Shown here: positions 6,061 to 7,331 of the stretch, piece after piece | Numbering within the stretch: position 1 is the first letter of the stretch | Layout: each line of letters opens with the position of its first letter | Source of the DNA: JBKJZO01 sp046715235 | Lineage (GTDB): Bacteria; Actinomycetota; Actinomycetes; BP-191 | Reading direction: 5' to 3' | DNA length: 7,331 nucleotides | NCBI GenBank assembly: GCA_046715235.1 | Contig: JBKJZO010000165.1 | Location: 1 to 7,331, forward strand | Position numbers and translations under genes: made by a program | The notes under the pieces: model-generated | Database searches by the model: none | What the model was told of the DNA's origin: nothing | The model's input: only the letters and a program-made list of their open reading frames with translations

Positions 6061-7092
6061 TCAGCGACTCGGGTTGACCCACGATCCAACCCGCTGCGCG
6101 CCGCGCACGACGCGACGGACGAACCCAGGGGAGGAATCCCCTCGCGGCAGCGAGCGAACCATCTGCTCGACGGATCGTGGCTCGCACTCTGTCACCACCG
6201 TGTAGACCCGGTCGCCACCGGACCAGACGACGCGCCGCGGATAGCCGCTGCTGGTCCACACGGTCACACCGGCGATCTCGGAGCGCCGCCACCCTCGCAG
6301 GCCGTCGGTGTCGAGCCTGCCGCGCTGCTCGAACAGCGAGAGGGTCGCGATGCCGTCGGTGTAGGACACGCGCAGGACCGCGTCGGTGCCGACGCCGCTG
6401 ACCGTGCTGTCGAACGCGACCATGCCATCGGGTACGACGTTCGACGCGTGCCATCCCGCGCCCCGCAGGCCGGAGGCGTCGGCAACGGAAAAGCGCCCGC
6501 TCACCGGGGTCGACGCGACCTGAGTCGGCGCAACGAACTCGGGAGTCGTGTCGCTCAGTGTTACGTACGCGGTCTGGCGGGTTAGCGTGCCGGCGTCGTC
6601 GTAGAAGGCGCGGCGCACCGCGAGGCCGGACTTGCGGTCGATCCAGAGCCGCTGCACAGCGTTGCCGGACCGAGTGCGGATCAGGACGACATCCAGCCTG
6701 CGGCCCATGACGTCCTGAGCACCTTCGAGCCGCACGACATAGTTGCGACGGACCAGCGCGAGGGTCTGGGCACTGAGGCCGGAGACGGACGTGGCGTCAT
6801 CAGGCTCGAACACCGTGCGGCCGGGAGCGTTGGCGGTCCGCTCGACATTGATCATCGAGCCCACTCCCGCACGGTGCGCGACCTGCACCGACGCGCTCAA
6901 CTGGCGGTCGCCCATCCAGAGCATGACGATCTGCGTGCCCTGGAAGTCAGTGGTGCGAGCCGCTTCCGAAGCCGCAACGAGCAGGTCGAGAGCGCGCTGG
7001 TCGCTTTCCTGAGTGGGTGCGACGTCAGCGGCCGCCACGCCTGACAGGGTGAGCGTCAGCAGGACCCCTGCCGCGACGAGCGTCGCGCTCAT
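6061..7092 (-). CDS. rseB: RseB/MucB-like sigma-E regulatory protein (exported)
   Basis: A 343-residue protein with a hydrophobic signal sequence (about 4-20; AAA-D at 20-23 fits signal peptidase I), an N-terminal MucB/RseB lipoprotein-like domain (about 30-185, beginning ALDLLVAASEAARTTDFQGT; later QRLWIDRKSGLAVRRAFYDD at about 147-166) and a C-terminal domain (about 195-315). In proteobacteria RseB binds the outer part of RseA, protects it from proteolysis and senses envelope damage. The neighbours here, an anti-sigma factor upstream and htrA 16 bp downstream, support the same role. The ATG at 7092 is the only plausible start in this frame, but it gives a signal peptide without any Lys or Arg at the front and has no clear ribosome site. 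It overlaps the TGA of a six-codon frame (MKRLAR) that would supply the basic residues if joined by a -1 shift. Cys303 is the only cysteine. Confidence 0.88.
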   Translation of the reverse strand: MSATLVAAGVLLTLTLSGVAAADVAPTQESDQRALDLLVAASEAARTTDFQGTQIVMLWMGDRQLSASVQVAHRAGVGSMINVERTANAPGRTVFEPDDATSVSGLSAQTLALVRRNYVVRLEGAQDVMGRRLDVVLIRTRSGNAVQRLWIDRKSGLAVRRAFYDDAGTLTRQTAYVTLSDTTPEFVAPTQVASTPVSGRFSVADASGLRGAGWHASNVVPDGMVAFDSTVSGVGTDAVLRVSYTDGIATLSLFEQRGRLDTDGLRGWRRSEIAGVTVWTSSGYPRRVVWSGGDRVYTVVTECEPRSVEQMVRSLPRGDSSPGFVRRVVRGAQRVGSWVNPSR

Positions 7093-7109
7093 CGAGCCAG
7101 CCGCTTCAT
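7089..7109 (-). other. Six-codon reading frame MKRLAR-stop between anti-sigma factor and rseB
   Basis: The ATG at 7109-7107 overlaps the anti-sigma TGA (7108-7106) as ATGA. The frame reads MKRLAR and ends at TGA 7091-7089, which overlaps the rseB ATG (7092-7090) as a second ATGA. It may be a translational coupling relay. It could equally be the original start of rseB, with basic n-region, separated by a one-base frameshift or a sequencing error. No Shine-Dalgarno sequence is visible before either ATG. Confidence 0.4.
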
Positions 7110-7331
7110 CGACCCATCACCACGGATTCGACGAGTCCGGCGCGTGCGTCGCCGAACGGCAGCCGGGCAGTGGAGAAGGTGTGCTCCTGCAGGAAGCGGT
7201 CGACCGGCGGGGTCGTTGAAGGCCCGCTCGCAGCCGGTCCGCCGGCTGCGGCGAGACCGGCGGTGATGAGGAGTGCCGCTGCCGAGCCCGCGACTGCGCG
7301 GCGCAGCCGGCGGGGTGCCGCGCGCCCGGCC
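7106..7331 (-). CDS. rseA: C-terminal part of RseA-like membrane anti-sigma factor (5' end outside window)
   Basis: The frame is open from the right edge and leaves 74 visible residues before TGA. It shows a basic cytoplasmic stretch (RRLRR at 7-11), one hydrophobic membrane segment (about 12-30, AVAGSAAALLITAGLAAAG) and a 44-residue outer tail containing PVDRFLQEHTFSTARLPFGD (42-61). This is the layout of the C-terminal half of actinobacterial zinc-finger anti-sigma factors, which bind an ECF sigma factor inside the cell and are cleaved or released on envelope stress. The zinc-binding HxxxCxxC part would be beyond the edge, so the identity rests on topology and on the rseB-htrA-tatB context. 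The stop lies 13 bp before the rseB ATG and overlaps the start of the six-codon MKRLAR frame, suggesting translational coupling. A different membrane protein cannot be ruled out. Confidence 0.7.
   Translation of the reverse strand, partial: AGRAAPRRLRRAVAGSAAALLITAGLAAAGGPAASGPSTTPPVDRFLQEHTFSTARLPFGDARAGLVESVVMGR

Noticed and set aside
6045..6089. Upstream 15-codon extension of htrA to an ATG at 6089
   Set aside because: It overlaps the end of rseB and lacks a ribosome site, whereas the ATG at 6044 is preceded by GGAGAA.

Overview
The window looks like chromosomal DNA from a high-GC actinomycete. Base composition is strongly G+C rich, codon third positions are mostly G or C, and the right half carries an envelope-stress block typical of Actinomycetota: anti-sigma factor, RseB-like protein, HtrA-like protease, then TatB, with mrp facing it. 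I cannot name the genus from sequence alone. No rRNA, tRNA, CRISPR array, insertion sequence or phage gene is visible, and no gap between genes exceeds about 140 bases.

Layout from left to right. (1) Positions 2-937 (+): the 3' part of a gene cut by the left edge. It joins the C-terminal end of a GspE/PilB-type secretion or pilus ATPase, a double zinc-ribbon linker and a complete response-regulator receiver domain. (2) A MarR-family regulator (973-1416, -) diverges from a YceI-family protein (1526-2116, +). The 109-bp gap between them holds two tandem copies of a 21-bp sequence on a 22-bp period plus a further inverted repeat, which are the obvious operator candidates. (3) A PPK2-family polyphosphate:nucleotide phosphotransferase (2100-2930, -) overlaps the end of the YceI gene tail to tail by 17 bp. 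(4) An Mrp/ApbC P-loop ATPase for Fe-S cluster handling (3069-4199, +) diverges from ppk2. (5) A minus-strand block reads, in transcription order from the right edge, the end of an RseA-like membrane anti-sigma factor (7106-7331), an RseB/MucB-like periplasmic regulator (6061-7092), an HtrA/DegP-like membrane-anchored serine protease with a PDZ domain (4629-6044) and tatB (4213-4566). It converges on mrp with only 13 bp between the stop codons.

How the genes probably work together: the last block fits an extracytoplasmic-stress operon. A sigma factor gene, probably sigE-like and beyond the right edge, would be held by the anti-sigma factor. RseB would sense envelope state, HtrA would degrade or refold damaged exported proteins, and TatB serves twin-arginine export. 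The MarR/YceI pair is probably a self-contained regulator and target unit. PPK2 and Mrp are housekeeping genes with no evident link to their neighbours.

Most of the window is conserved and ordinary. The points most worth a second look are the ATPase/zinc-ribbon/receiver fusion, the double ATGA stop-start junction with a six-codon reading frame between the anti-sigma factor and rseB (it encodes what looks like the missing basic start of the RseB signal peptide), and the repeated operator between the MarR and YceI genes.
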